DNA of 64,000 nt from Rhabdornis inornatus (GCA_013397075.1 VWZS01009947.1:186001-250000); one strand, 5' to 3'. Positions 26,501 through 39,256 are shown, counted from the first letter of the stretch. The notes: generated by a model not told the origin, from the letters alone. Made by a program: numbers and translations.

Positions 26501-27100
26501 TGTCAGCTGGGCAGGGGCATGATTCTTGCAGAGACATTGGTTTCAGGTACCTGCTCTTTTTTTCCCACTTCTTAAAGTTCATGAAATAATTCTGTCTCAG
26601 GGATATTTTCATGTTTCTGTTTTAAAATTCTTGTTATTTTATGTTTTAATATTTTGCTTGATTTAATGTTCCTCTCAATTGCTGCACAAGCAGCATAAAA
26701 GCCATGAATAGAATAAAGGAATGTCAGGCATAAACATAAAGAGGGAAGAATGACATCAGGAACTGACTGTAGATGCAAGAAATTAATGGCTGTTTGTTGA
26801 CAGCAAGACATAAATTGTGACTAAAGCCACTGTGTAAAAGCTGAACAGAAAATAAGCTTTTACACAGAAATCTCCTCGATTGCAGGATAAACCATCAAAT
26901 TGGTTTAACACAGTGCAGGTTACTTGCCAAAAATACGAAGGAGATTTATGCATCCAGCTCTGCAGCAGAGAGTGAAGTGTGCACAATGAAGTTCTTTTAC
27001 CCATGGTGGCAAGAAGTGGCTGGAAATTGGGTCCCTTCATTGTGTACTCCCTCTGTAAATATCCCCCCTGCCCAAAGATAGGTTCTCTCATGCACATATC
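23590..27100. other. Unique non-coding sequence
   Basis: No gene is recognised. Open frames at 23713-23982 and 25532-25810 (plus) and 26783-27097 (minus) look like chance and have no family signature. A 13-bp inverted repeat at 26830-26867 is listed separately. Confidence 0.5.
26830..26867. repeat. 13-bp perfect inverted repeat, 12-nt spacer
   Basis: CTGTGTAAAAGCT (26830-26842) and AGCTTTTACACAG (26855-26867) are exact complements. This is a small hairpin-forming element with no associated gene. Confidence 0.88.
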
Positions 27101-27197
27101 AGAGAATCAGAGAACAGTTTGGGTTGGAAGGGACCATTAAAGGTCATCTAATCCAACCCCACTCCAATGAGCAGGGACATCTTCAATGAAATCAGGT
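27101..27197 (-). mobile_element. CR1 retroposon 3' end, fragment
   Basis: AGAGAATCAGAGAACAGTTT is followed by GGGTTGGAAGGGACC, then a GTCATCTAATCCAACCCC-like segment and GAGCAGGGACATCTTCAA. This is the complement of the avian CR1 3' end, so the insertion is on the minus strand and truncated to about 100 bp. It is closer to the common young CR1 consensus than the copies at 20.3 and 43.5 kb. Confidence 0.88.
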
Positions 27198-28985
27198 ATG
27201 TGTGATGACAAGTAATCAAAATCAGATCTTGCTCTTTTCCTGTCTCCATAAATTATTTTTCTTAATTATCTTGTTGTTCAAGCCTCGTTATTTCTGTAAT
27301 TTGCTGCTTATGACAGTTTGCTGCTGAAGTGAGTAATGCTGTGCTGCTGAAGTGCCCCGTGGACATGATTGTACCAGACACTCCATGGTCTGGGTCTGTG
27401 TCTGTGCTACTCGATTCCCTGCTATTCCCTGATTCCACTATGCACCATCAGATCTACTCATATAAATCCTGGCCTTGCGGAGAGAAGAACAAAGCCACAT
27501 CCAAGAACAGCAAATAGCTGACAATATTGTAAGAAGTTGAAAAGAAGGTTTATGTTGACATATTAATTTCTTGATCCATTGCTATAATTTTCTCTGATAG
27601 AGGAAATGGATTTATTTATTTTTCCTTTGTAGCCTTTGAAGTGTAGGGTCCATTGCTGATGGGTTGGAGTCTTCTGCAGGCTGTAGGCTGCCTTAGGAGG
27701 CAATCACTCATCTAAGTGTGGGGTGGGGAATGGCAGAGCTCAATTTCCATTATGATTTTTGAATCCTAAAGCCCATTTTAACATCCTGTTCAATTTATAA
27801 GGTTATGGTTCTTCTCAAAGACCTGCACATGAAGTCTTTTCTTGATACTGGAATCTCAACAGACCAGCAGTTCTCATGTGTGCTTATTAAACAGAAAAAT
27901 AATAGGAAATAAAAATAATAGGAAAGAAAGAAGAGGGACACCCAGTGGTTCAGTATCACGTTTGTGTCTGCAGTGACTTCTGTGAAGTGGTACCCACTCT
28001 TCTCCTCCAAGGAAAAACCCATACCTTGCTTCATCTGTCTCTCTGAATACCGCAGTGCTTCTGAGGTGAGAGTTACTGCTCAGCTGACAAACGCAAAGGA
28101 CAGTATGTAGGCAAATGTCATGACTTTTGAGGAGAAACAGAGAAATAATTGTTTTCTGGATACCAGTTCTCGTGGTATACACTGTTTTCCTCAGAGCTTT
28201 TGCCTGGAACTTGCTCTAGTTAAATGTTTAAAGCAAACACGTATCTCTTGGTTAAAAATGCATTATAAATTTATGAGTTTTTGATTTCTGCAGAAGTTCT
28301 TACTAGGGTTGTTAAATAATATTTTATGTCCTTTTCACTTTAATCTCTGAGCAAACCCAACCCATGCACACCTGATTTGCTATCACACAAACTGAAGCAG
28401 AGTTTTGGTGATTCAGATAAAATATCTAATTGTGCCTAGGGTCCTGCATCTTGAACAGATGGTTATCTTCTTATCCATTCATCTTTACAATGCATAGATT
28501 TATATTTCCTACTGAGAAGCTTTTCATAATATACAGGCTTATTTCCAGAAAGCAGAAAAAAATAGTTTATCAATGTGCGCACCAGATCCTTGTATATGTC
28601 AGTGCTGTGTGTGGGCATTGTTTGACTGGAATGCCAGGAGAGGAGCAAATTCCAGTTAATGTCTTTTCTGTGATGGGGCATTTAAAAGTTTGCACTTAGT
28701 AAGGTAGCACTTCCTGGTTAACTAACTCTCATCTAAGGACAAAAATAATGGCTCTTCCTCCCAGTTAGAAATTTTTGTGGTATTAATACTTTCTCTTTCT
28801 TCATACTCCCAGGGCCTCTATCTGCCTGCTGGATTCAATTGACCAGTCGGCTAAGTTATCTGGGACAGAATAGGGAGAGGGAAAAAGTGGGATGGAAAGA
28901 TGAAAGAGTATTATCTGTAAAGCTTCCTTCCCCTAAGACATTTCTTTCCCCTTATGCTTAAAATATTCTTTTCCTTATCCTTCAG

Positions 28986-29097
28986 TTTTGTTTGTTGTTT
29001 TTTTGTTTGGTTTTTTGTTTGTTTTTTGTGGTTTGGTTTTTGTTTGTTTGTTTGTTTGTGGTTTTGTTTTTTTGTTTTTTGGGTTTTTTTTTGTTTG
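28986..29097. repeat. (TTTG)n-rich low-complexity tract
   Basis: About 110 bp of TTTG, TTTTTG and TTTGG units. Long open frames through it on both strands are artefacts of the low-complexity sequence. Confidence 0.92.
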
Positions 29098-32000
29098 CAC
29101 ATTTCTTTCCTCTTTTAAGTTTCTGCTTTACCAATATATGACCTCTAAGATTTCAGGAAATGTCATCAGAGGCTCATGAGATCACCATGTTATATCACCA
29201 GTTTTCTGTGTAAGGGATTGGCTTATTGTTTTTTATTTTCCTCTGTTTTTGGAAAGGTGTATGCTGCAAACCCCAGCTTTTTCAAGCTAGAAGGACAGGA
29301 GTACCTCTGGCACTGTTTATCACTTTAAAATGGAAAGTCAATTTCTGGGGGCAGGAATTTGGCTGCACTCAGAGGAGGAGTTGGACTTGATATTCATTCA
29401 GTTCAGGACTTTTTCAGCAGTGGTTACAGTCCTCAACAGCTATTTAAAGCTACCCAGCTGCCTCAAGCCAAAGACTCACGCAACCCAATTTTACAGAGCT
29501 TTTGATCTCTCATTCTGGCCAGTCTTGGCATTGTTATAAAGAGTTAAAACTGAAATGCTTAGGAAGCTGGCCTGGTACTTTAAAGGGACCATCATGCTTA
29601 CATTGCTTACATGGTACCAGCACGTTTCAGGGAAGGATGATGATTCCCTTCTCCCCTCTCATGGAAATCTAAGTGTTGAATTGTCTCTCCCACAAACTGG
29701 GGGTTAATCAGTTATGAATCTTCCCAGGCCTGTGGCACTGCCCAGCAAAAGGACCCCACCAACCATCAAGGCAAAGAAAACAAAGTGAGAAGATCCTCTG
29801 CCAACACCCCAGAGGACGCCCTGGAGTGAGCTACAAAGTGTGGTAGCACCCTTCATGTGGGAGGCTGGCAACATTCAGTTAATTAAGGCTTAATTAGTCA
29901 TTTATTACAGCACATATGTTCTTCAAGGGAGGAAAAAAGTGAATTAGGATCTTGCTGTGAATATTTTTCCTTGCTCTGACCTGAAGTAAGACTGACTGTA
30001 ACAGCAACCACGTTTTTTAATGCTCTCAGTTACTTCTACATATAGAACAGACACTTCATCTACCACACAACACTTGGCAATAGAGAACATATTTTTCTAT
30101 CACTGTAATAGAGGTATAGTGGGAATGACAACAAAACTTGAATATAAGGTCTAACAAAATATATTCCTTAGATCCTGCTAAGCTCTTACAGTCTCAGAAA
30201 ATGTAATGGAAACATGATTTAACTGTGACATTCTTTGCTTCTTAAACAATGAAGAATAGTAAGTCTTTTTTTAAGGAAAATACTTTTCAAATAAATTCTA
30301 GATCCTCCATATAGAGAATTTGCCAATATAATTGCAATTCTCTTTGCAAAATTGACCAGAGCAGTTCAAGACACAATTGCACATTGGTAAATTCCCTGTA
30401 GTATGTACCTTTCAACCGTGATGTGCATCCTTTTGCAAACAGCTAGCACAGGGTCACTGGTTTTCTAAGACATCAAGAAAAGGCATAAGTAAGACAGAGT
30501 CAGTGTCCTGAATCTCTGCAGAGAGGTGAATTGAATCTTTAGGCTATTCTTTTTATAACCCTAGTAAAAGATGCAGGTCTCTATCATACAGGTAGGCAGA
30601 CCTGTGAAGAAAATTCAGGTTTATTAATCTCTTTGTAGCAATCTTTACAGGCAGAAAATGCACATTTAGCCTGGGCTCTCTTATCCTTCCCCATCCAAGT
30701 AAGTGCACAGTTTATTTCTCAAAATAAACAGGAGAAACAAGTCACTCACCACAGAGTGAATACCCACAAAGTTATTTCACTGAACCTTCACTACCACGGT
30801 GGCTTTATTGGGGTCTGCCATTCACTTCTTCATAAAAACAAGAAACCACATAGTGGACACCATGAGACTTTTATGACCACTTTTTTTTATCTTTTTAGGG
30901 CTGGTTGAGACATTTATGTAGGTGTTCTCTGGTTGGTTCATGCTTCCTAGACATGTCTCTGCACAGGTCTTAAATAGAATTGTATCTCAGTTCTGCTCCA
31001 TATGGTGTTCTACCATGGCTTAAGGGCCTAACATTTAGTAATTTTGATCTTTTTTTTATTTGACTGGACCTAGAAGCTGGAGAGAGAGCCTGCCCACTCA
31101 TACTCAGTGCAGAGCTTCTCTATGGGGCATTTATCAGGGCATCATCCAGAGAAGCTGCAAATGACAGCAGTGATAGAGCTGAAAGTGTTTCCTTTCAGGA
31201 GACTGCATCAGGAGCACAGCACACAGGCTGTGTGCACACCCTGCCCACATTTACTCTGCCAGCTTTCATACATCTGCTGCATTGAAGTGCAGTCACTTCC
31301 CAGCTGAAGTGATAAGCAACAGCAGTTTCCAAGGCGGGAATGTGAGCTGAACAGTGTCACCTTTCCTGCCTTTGATAAAGACTTTGTGTCAGGTTCTTGA
31401 GGAAACTTTGACTTGCAGCAGCCTCCTGGATCTGACAGCTAGGCTCTGCAATCTGGACATCCAACATTCATCTGAACAGATCTTCCCTTTGGGACCATCT
31501 TCTCTAATGTAAACAGTACATCCAGACTCAATCTTATATGACTCCAAATTGCCTGCTTTTCTTTAAGATACCTTTGACAACAGTTTTAGGAAATAGTGCC
31601 ATTATTGCAGAAGTTGCATGATGTGCACAGAGCTGATGAAGAGTAATATGGGGGAGGACTAGCTAAAGTTTTTAAAGGCTGCATGAGTATTAATTAAACT
31701 TTCTTTATTTTCTATAAAAATGAAGCCTTTTCAAACCTTATCCTGTCATACATGTTCTCTTAAACTTCAGCCAGACTCTAGAGCATAAAAAATTGGCCTG
31801 ATCTACATGCATTCACAGCCTTGCACTGGTGATGCTTCTCCTGATCAGGACCTGAGCCTGTTAGCTAAAATTGATAATAGAAATGGGAAGCCTGAATCCT
31901 AATCATTAGATGTTTATTGGTCTTTTTGAAGCATATTCACCCCACTTGCTTGACAATGACTAACAAAATACTGTTTCTACAGGTCATATTTGATCTCAAT

Positions 32001-32318
32001 TTCAGTTTAATTGCTTCCCTCATTCACAATCTGAACCTAGTTAATATATACTTGTACTTCCAGTTTTCTTAAACAATTTTCACAATTAGATGAGGTTATT
32101 TTCTGTCATCAGAGATAGCAGCTTGTGTGTACAAGCATTCAGCTGGAATCATGGCACAGTTGTCATGTATTTCAGCTGAACTTAAGTACAGTTGGGATCT
32201 TGACTTAGTTTTCAGGGCTACTTTGAGGCTTGATCTAGGTGTTTAGATATAGCACTGAACTAGAATTGGCAATTGCACAGGTAAATGAAATTTAATTTGC
32301 TCAATTTAATTTTCACAG

Positions 32319-32334
32319 TTTTTTTTTTTTTTTT
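32319..32334. repeat. Poly(T), 16 bp
   Basis: A homopolymer T run in AT-rich unique DNA. Confidence 0.9.
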
Positions 32335-33814
32335 GGACACCTTGAGACTTAATCCATCTTGAGGAAATAGTAGTATGGTTAGAAACTCATACTGAACTGA
32401 TAGCTTTCATATAAAATCAGTAGAAATAATATTTTAAAAGAGGTCTATTTTCAATATTAAGCTCTCTAATAGAAAAATAAGGCTATTTTTAATTTTCATC
32501 AAAATTTCAGGTTCAGACAGCCTAAGTATGTACGAGAAGTGCTCAAAACTCTGTAGCATTTTTACCCCTGACTAGTTTCTCCTTTCTGAGTGAAAGTAAA
32601 GAAAACTACTTCCTGAGGGTCTCTGCATATTAATATCATTCTTTATTACCTCATAGCTTGGTCTTGTATATTTTTCAAAACCTGATTTGATGGAACCACT
32701 GATTTCACATCAGGATTAAAAACAGGTGGCTGAGTTGAGGTTTAGGTTTACATTTACATTAGGACCGTATCTCAGGCTGAAAATCAGAAGGAAAAAGATA
32801 CCAGTTAATTTTAAATAAATAAATTGGGAAAAGGTAGAGAGTGAAGCTGTTTCTTTTTCCATAAAGCACCTTGTGTCTCTGGCTGGGTTAGATTTGTAGT
32901 TAACTGTCTCAGCCCTTGTACTGCACATGAGGAAAGCTGTACTCTGTGTGAGAGTAGATAAATGAGGTTCACAGCAAATGGGTTCCTTTTCAGCACCAGG
33001 AGTGCTTTCTTCCTGCATGAAAAGAATGTACTTGGCAGTACATGTGCCTATTTGGCTAAATTATTAAAATACACATCTCAAAGAGAAGGAAATTTATCAA
33101 ACATCAAAGTAAATGGCCAGCTTTATGTGTTCAGTAAGGTCTGATCCAAAATCCTCGGAGGGAGGTGAAGTACATTTCTGTGTGATTTGAAGGGCTCTGG
33201 TCCGTGAAATGTCAATGGTTTGACAACTCAGATCAAAGTTGCATGGACATTTGCATGCCTGACAGTGCAGCTGAGTGCTTAGTGGGCTTTTTTGCCTGGC
33301 CAGAGCAGCTTTGGCATCTGCATGTTATGGGCACTGGTACCATCGGTTCCCTAAATCATCAGCTTTGCTTGGGTGTCCCCTTTATCCAGGAACAAGGGTG
33401 TTTTCTATTGCATAATTTCACTCTTGGCCTCTCTCAGCAAGACTGCAAATGTCATGTGGATGCATAAAGGTAAACACCTGCACCAACAAAGGCATTTCCA
33501 ATTTAAGTAACTGAATAGGCCAAGAATTAAGTGGAAGTCTTAAGTAATTATTTAAACTGAGAGTGAGTTTCATGTCCCATGACCAGATTTTGTGCCAAGT
33601 CATGGTGTAGCTCTTGCTGCTTTTTCCCTGACTTTTGTCTTTTTGGATGCTGTCTGTGGCTGAGCCATGGTCCTTGTGTAAATGAACAGATCATGTTCCC
33701 AGACTGAAATATTATTTGAGACTGACACAGCTGCTTTTTGGTGTCTGCCGGTGTGTCATACTCCCAGCGATGGGATCAGGACCTGGAGCCACCACTGAGC
33801 CCCCACACAAATGA

Positions 33815-33835
33815 AGGGAAGGGAAGGGAAGGGAA
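33815..33835. repeat. (GGGAA)n run at the gap edge
   Basis: Four tandem GGGAA units run straight into the N block. A purine-strand pentanucleotide satellite of this kind is a plausible reason why the assembly broke here. Confidence 0.88.
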
Positions 33836-34219
33836 NNNNNNNNNNNNNNNNNNNNNNNNNNNNNNNNNNNNNNNNNNNNNNNNNNNNNNNNNNNNNNNNN
33901 NNNNNNNNNNNNNNNNNNNNNNNNNNNNNNNNNNNNNNNNNNNNNNNNNNNNNNNNNNNNNNNNNNNNNNNNNNNNNNNNNNNNNNNNNNNNNNNNNNNN
34001 NNNNNNNNNNNNNNNNNNNNNNNNNNNNNNNNNNNNNNNNNNNNNNNNNNNNNNNNNNNNNNNNNNNNNNNNNNNNNNNNNNNNNNNNNNNNNNNNNNNN
34101 NNNNNNNNNNNNNNNNNNNNNNNNNNNNNNNNNNNNNNNNNNNNNNNNNNNNNNNNNNNNNNNNNNNNNNNNNNNNNNNNNNNNNNNNNNNNNNNNNNNN
34201 NNNNNNNNNNNNNNNNNNN
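33836..34219. other. Assembly gap, 384 N
   Basis: All bases are N. The right edge resumes in unrelated AT-rich sequence rather than GGGAA, so the repeat ends inside the gap and the true length is unknown. Any open frame spanning it is meaningless. Confidence 0.99.
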
Positions 34220-34230
34220 CAAAATTAGAA

Positions 34231-34254
34231 CATATATATATATATATGTATATA
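34231..34254. repeat. (AT)n microsatellite
   Basis: AT alternation with a single interrupting G, 12 bp right of the assembly gap. Confidence 0.9.
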
Positions 34255-34841
34255 AATGTCCCTTTCTTCTTCCTGCGTACATTAGAGAAAAGCACTTACA
34301 CAAATCACGTGAGAATAGAAATAATTAGGTGTGTGATTGCACATCAGGCTTCCCTAAATACATTCTCATCAGACATGCAGGAAACATTGCAATTTTATTA
34401 CCAAGGGAAGGCTTTGCTTTTATTATTTTTGTAAGGGTATTTGTTTTGGGTTCTATAAAATACAATCTTCTAACTAAAGTGTGTGTTTGTTTTGAAACCT
34501 TTGGCATGAAAGAAATTAACATTTCAGTTTCACAGCTTTTGCAGTTTTAGTGGGTATCTCTATTTGCTGGTGTGAATCAGGGAGTTTCTGTTGTGTTTAT
34601 TTGTTTAATAGCACCCACCTCAGGTTTGCAGCCCTCATGGTTAATACATTAGTATGAGATTCTGGGAAAGCCTTCAAAAAAAATTCACACACTTCAGTGT
34701 TGTCCCACAAAAAGGTTTGTCCAGCCTGGTGATGATAAAGTCATCAGCCCATATTTTACTTGCTGCCCAGAGTAATAAGTGAAAAGATGACCAAAAATTC
34801 CTTCTACCCCTTTTGGCTCCCTCACCAATTCCCTTTTTGAG

Positions 34842-34921
34842 CTCCCTCTTTTTCTTTTCTTATTTTTTTTCTCTGCTCTCTTGTTTTCACTCAACTTCTG
34901 TCTTCTTATACACAGGTAAGT
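34842..34921 (+). promoter_or_regulatory. Candidate recursive splice site (zero-length exon)
   Basis: A pyrimidine-rich tract with no AG dinucleotide between 34842 and 34913 ends in CACAG at 34911-34915. GTAAGTCTC follows immediately. The 9-mer CAG|GTAAGT (34913-34921) is therefore both a perfect 5' splice-site consensus and, with the tract before it, a strong 3' splice site. A branch-point-like TTCAC has its A at 34889, 26 nt from the junction, within the usual range. This juxtaposition is the defining architecture of recursive splice sites in very long introns, known in flies and in vertebrate neuronal genes. No obvious downstream donor for an associated 'RS exon' is seen in the next 100 bases, which weakens the vertebrate version of the model. 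It could be an unused chance juxtaposition. Confidence 0.45.
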
Positions 34922-35028
34922 CTCAAAATCCTTTGTGATGTTCCCTTTAATTCTCGGTTTTCTTGTTTCACTCATTTGGTGCCTGTTCTCTCTCCACATT
35001 TGCGGTTTTTTTTGGCTCTATAATTTCT

Positions 35029-35192
35029 TTTTTTGTTTTTTTTTTTTTTTTGTTTGTTTGTTTGGTTTTTTTTGATTGTTTGTTTGTTTGTTTGCTTGTT
35101 TTGGTTTTGGTTTGGGTTTGGGTTTGGGGGTTTTTTTGTGTTTTTGTTATTTTCTGTTTGTTTGTTTGTTTTGTTCTGTTTTGTTTTGTTTA
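35029..35192. repeat. (TTTG)n/(TTTGGG)n low-complexity block
   Basis: About 160 bp made almost only of T and G. Its centre (35103-35130) carries GG, GG, GGG, GGG and GGGGG runs separated by 3-4 T and so could fold into a G-quadruplex of two or more tiers. Long open frames across it (all F, C, V, L, W) are low-complexity artefacts. Confidence 0.92.
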
Positions 35193-38100
35193 ATTTTAAT
35201 TCTGCCAGGTTCCCTGTCTTTTCCCAGCAACCCTAAGAGACGTCACAAAGCTACCCCTATTTCCTTCTCTTTCTCCTCTGCAAACCAGGAATTGAACTCT
35301 TAGGATGGGTTGCAAAGAAGTTGGGCAGCATGAAGGGAGTAAACACACAGCGGAATTTGTACCCTTGCTTTCCTGCAGCACCATCCACTTCTACATTGCT
35401 GTGGCATGGGAGCATAAATCAGATCTAGAGACAGGGATGCTTTGGGTGCCTTCAGGCCTCATCTTTATCCCTTTATATAGCAGGGTGGTGTCAGTTTGAT
35501 GGCATCTCTTTGCAGCAGGTGTAAGTGCTTCTGTAGGCAGGTCCTAGGCAGGAGTAGACACTTCCAGTTAAGTTACAGCAGTACAAAGTGTAATGATAGA
35601 GATATCCATTAATTTAATGGGCACTCCAGGGATGATTGGAGTAGGTCCCTCATGGGATCTTGGGTCATCAGACAAGCCAAAGCTCTGAAGGCGCTGCTGC
35701 TGGGGACTGTTCAGACTAAAATTATGATCAAAGGGCCCAAATCTCTACATCAGCACACATTAATTCATCTGTCTGACAACCCATCCAGTTTATAAGTTCT
35801 GTGGACAAGTAAGGTTCCATTTGTAATGTACGTGGTCATGTATGGAGTACTGGAACCTTTGATGGATCCCAGAATCTCTGAGACATCTCTCCAGAACAGC
35901 TGCCACAGAACTTGTATGTGTCCCTGTGTATGTATGTACACTCACATTTGTATATATTCTCACCCCTATTGAGGCCTTATACATGACTAAATTTCATCTT
36001 ATAATGCCAAGTAATCTTTTCTCTCAGTATCCTCTACTTTTAATAATTTTAGCTACCTAATTCTTATGAAAATCATTATTCTCTCCACACTTTTTCATCC
36101 AGCTGTACAGTAATTGTCAATGCCTTCTAAATGTCCCACTTTATTCCCAGTTACAAAGACAATGATTTCCAGGTACAAGAGAAATATGGAAATGTTTCAG
36201 GCTTGTGCTCTGGTGGCCTCATGTTCAATCCTATGTACAGAAATCAGAGAAGCTGTCAAAAAGAAAGCAAAAATTGCTCATTCTGCTTTGTACATTTACA
36301 TGCCTGGTTTCTTAGAGATTTCTGTAGCTATTTCAGAATAATTTCCTTTTAACATCTAGGGAGTATTTACTTGCTCTGTAGTGAACCAAATTCCAAGCCT
36401 TATTGTATGTCTTTCTTACACTTGTAACCACAAAGGCGTTTCTGTCTCTCCTCTAATACAACTGTGATAAAGACACAGCAGTGGGTCGGTATCCAGCTTC
36501 TTCTGAAATTCATATTTTTCCTTTATTCTGATCTGGAACTGAGCTTGCATTGAATAAGGTTGGATAAAGGTAAAGTCTCTTGAGGCAGATCATGTAATGG
36601 TAGGAAAGGTATCATCTGAGGATGACCCAATGAGCTGAAAAAATAGCAGCACAAAAAACTCATTTAATTTGACATGGCTATGAATATTTGACATTTTATA
36701 AGGAAATACAGAAATTAAGTCCATCTTACTGACTATGATTCCGTAGGAAGTACAGATTTTCTTCCATGTGTAGTCTCTGAACACAGAGGTTGAGGAGGCT
36801 GGTGAAGAGAAGTAGAAGTTCATGCAAAGATTGTCCAACCCTTTTAGAGCAAACATTGCAAAAATTGAATTCCCAAAGTTTTTACATTGGGTGTTAAAAT
36901 ACTGAGCTGCATCACACATGCCTTGAAATAGATGCTCAAGCTTTTAATATATGAGAAAATGTTTCTTATGTTTACACTTATTGCTTATATGCTCTGTTTT
37001 CTCCAGTGTCTCTGAGCAGAATAACAGCAGAGGGAAGATACTCTGAGATGCCCTGGACATGCAAGGTCTGACTGAAGGTCAGGTCCCACTTCCCTTTTTC
37101 AGACCTGAGAGCACAGAGAACAGAGAAAACCATGTCAAAATACTCTCTACTTAGGTTGTTCTTAAAGTGCTGCATTTCTTATACCATGCTTGAGATAACC
37201 TGAAACCTCTGAAATTACTCTGTGTACCCTGTTGTTCCTGATAGCCAAGTAGTTCTTGCTGTGCCTCTTTCTATTCACAGTTTAAATTTATGTGCTTTGA
37301 CTTAGCTCTTGCATTCACTTTTTTAAGTGAATGCTTTTTTAAGACAGCCATCATTTTTCTCTTTGATTTCTCCTAACTTTATGAAGTAAATAAGGGAGAA
37401 GATATGGGGTAAGAATTAAGAAGATATGGACTAATTTTCTCCTTCTTTCTTTTCCTCTGATAGACTCAAATAGGAACAGAGGCTGAGAGAGGAATTCAAA
37501 TCACTTGTAATCCTAACACTGCTACTCTGCAGTACCACAAAATTTCCTCTTCCTCCTTTATTTGGGTGTGCCCACCTGGGTTATGAATGGAAGCAGAACT
37601 TCAGTCATGCATGCCCTTCAGCAGCTTCCAAGGACTCAGGTAATAGACAGAAGAATTTGTTGAATCTCTCTACATATCCCCACTTCATTGCCATCAGTCT
37701 CAGGAAGGTAGGATGGGAGAGGGTGGACCTGAGCAATAATTTGGGAGCAGTAAGGAGCCCATCTTCCCCTAAACTGGGGCCCGGCAGAGCAGGCAGAGAT
37801 CATGCACTGCAGTGCCTCGAGGCTTTCACACCCCTTGTTTCCTGTTGCTTTCTGCATCAAACTTTAATAATACTCAGGTTCCAAGTCAGATCTCAACTCA
37901 TGCCTATTTTGTGGCTTTTCTTCTTTTCTAACCAAAATATTTTGTTGAAGTATTATTAGGAATAAAACCCACAATTTTTACATAATGTTTGAGCTTCATT
38001 AAGAAAAATAGCACCTTGTATTATTTCTTTTGCTCTGTGTACTGCAAGCTCTGTGTTACAATCTTAACCCATTTCAGAGGTCTGGGATTGTTCCTTTTAA

Positions 38101-39256
38101 GTGCTTGATCCCATCCTTGGCAAACTTAGTAGCTTTTAGACAATTGTGACCACAGAAACTAAGTGCTTTGTGGCTGGGAAGAATTCTTCCCACAATTTGC
38201 AAGGTAGATTATTGAAGTTATTAATGGATTAATTCCTTTGACACCTCCACGCTCTAATGTGAAAACTGTTACCAAATACTGGCTTTATAGTGATGGCTGT
38301 AGTTTTGATATAAAACAAGAGTTTCCCAAAATATTCTCATCTCCACCATTTTAATTAACTTTTTAACTTTTAATTTCATTACAAAATTTTAACCATTCAG
38401 TTCCATGGCTCAGAAAAGCAATTTTGAAAGGACTAGAATGATTCCTGAACAGCTTAAGGAGCTGACCTTGTCCTAGATATGGACTCTTGTGCATTGTATG
38501 CTAGAGTCTTCTTGCATGATTAGCATAAGACTGGTTTTACAGCATTATCCCTGGTTGACAAATCCTGTCTGAAGGTTGCCTGTCCCCAGTCTGTCACAAT
38601 TCCTCTCTCCTTAAAGGTTAAAAAATGCCAAACAACCTTCTCTTCTCCAAACTGTTTTTAAAGTGACAATTAGAAAGCAAACTAAGATCTGTAGCATGTA
38701 ACAGGGCATGAAGACAAATGACTCAGCTGGTGTAGACATGAGGTTAGCAGGGGACTCACTGCAGCAAGTCCCAGCCAGGGCAGTGGAGAGCCTGACGTCC
38801 CTTACACTGCTCCTATTGCCTGTGGAATTGTAACAGATGATCACAGTCTAACAGCAGCCTCTCCAAAGAGGGACCCCCTGCTGCATGGCAAGTGCACATA
38901 TCCTCTTTCAATAAGGAGAAACATCGGCATCTCTTATTCTGTGTGGAAAGGGTCAAGATGTAGAATGAACACTCATATTCACTATCCTCTTGTGCCATGC
39001 CTTTATTGCCCTGGGCCTCTGCTGCCCCTCTGGATGTCAGTGGTGACTGGGAGCACAGAGTGAATCGATGCCAGAGGTTGCAAACCCACCAGGATGAGAT
39101 CCTCACGGGCAGGTGGCAGAGTGCTGCTGCCTCCAGGTGTACTGTGGAAGCTAATACTGTACTTTGCATCAAATTAAGATAACTGGGAAAGCACTGCTAA
39201 GGCAGTCTCTATTCTGACGAACACTGTGCTAAAACAGATGTACACTCAATAAGAAG
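35193..39256. other. Unique non-coding sequence
   Basis: No gene is recognised. Open frames at 36114-36352 (plus), 36590-36919 (minus) and 38813-39172 (minus) have no family signature. A perfect 10-bp hairpin lies at 37311-37334. Confidence 0.5.
37311..37334. repeat. 10-bp perfect hairpin with T4 loop
   Basis: GCATTCACTT and AAGTGAATGC flank TTTT. A tight 24-nt hairpin-forming palindrome in unique DNA. Confidence 0.88.

Larger units (their letters stand above)
27198..33815. other. Unique non-coding sequence with one (TTTG)n tract
   Basis: No gene is recognised. The frames at 27795-28182 (minus), 28430-28699 (plus), 32716-33018 (minus) and 33204-33467 (plus) are unrecognised. The T/G tract is listed separately, and a poly(T) run lies at 32319-32334. 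Confidence 0.5.

Noticed and set aside
28911..29179. Lys/Gln/Thr-rich minus frame and Phe/Val-rich plus frame
   Set aside because: Both are readings of the (TTTG)n tract.
32989..33009. TTCAGCACCAGG resembling the left half of an RE1/REST site
   Set aside because: The right half (GGACAGCGCC type) is absent, so a full REST site is not supported.
33738..34434. Long open frames on both strands across 33.7-34.4 kb
   Set aside because: They exist only because N codons are read through in the assembly gap.
34963..35303. Three overlapping plus-strand frames rich in F, C, L, V and W that look like membrane segments
   Set aside because: They translate the (TTTG)n low-complexity block. The hydrophobicity is a by-product of T/G codons.
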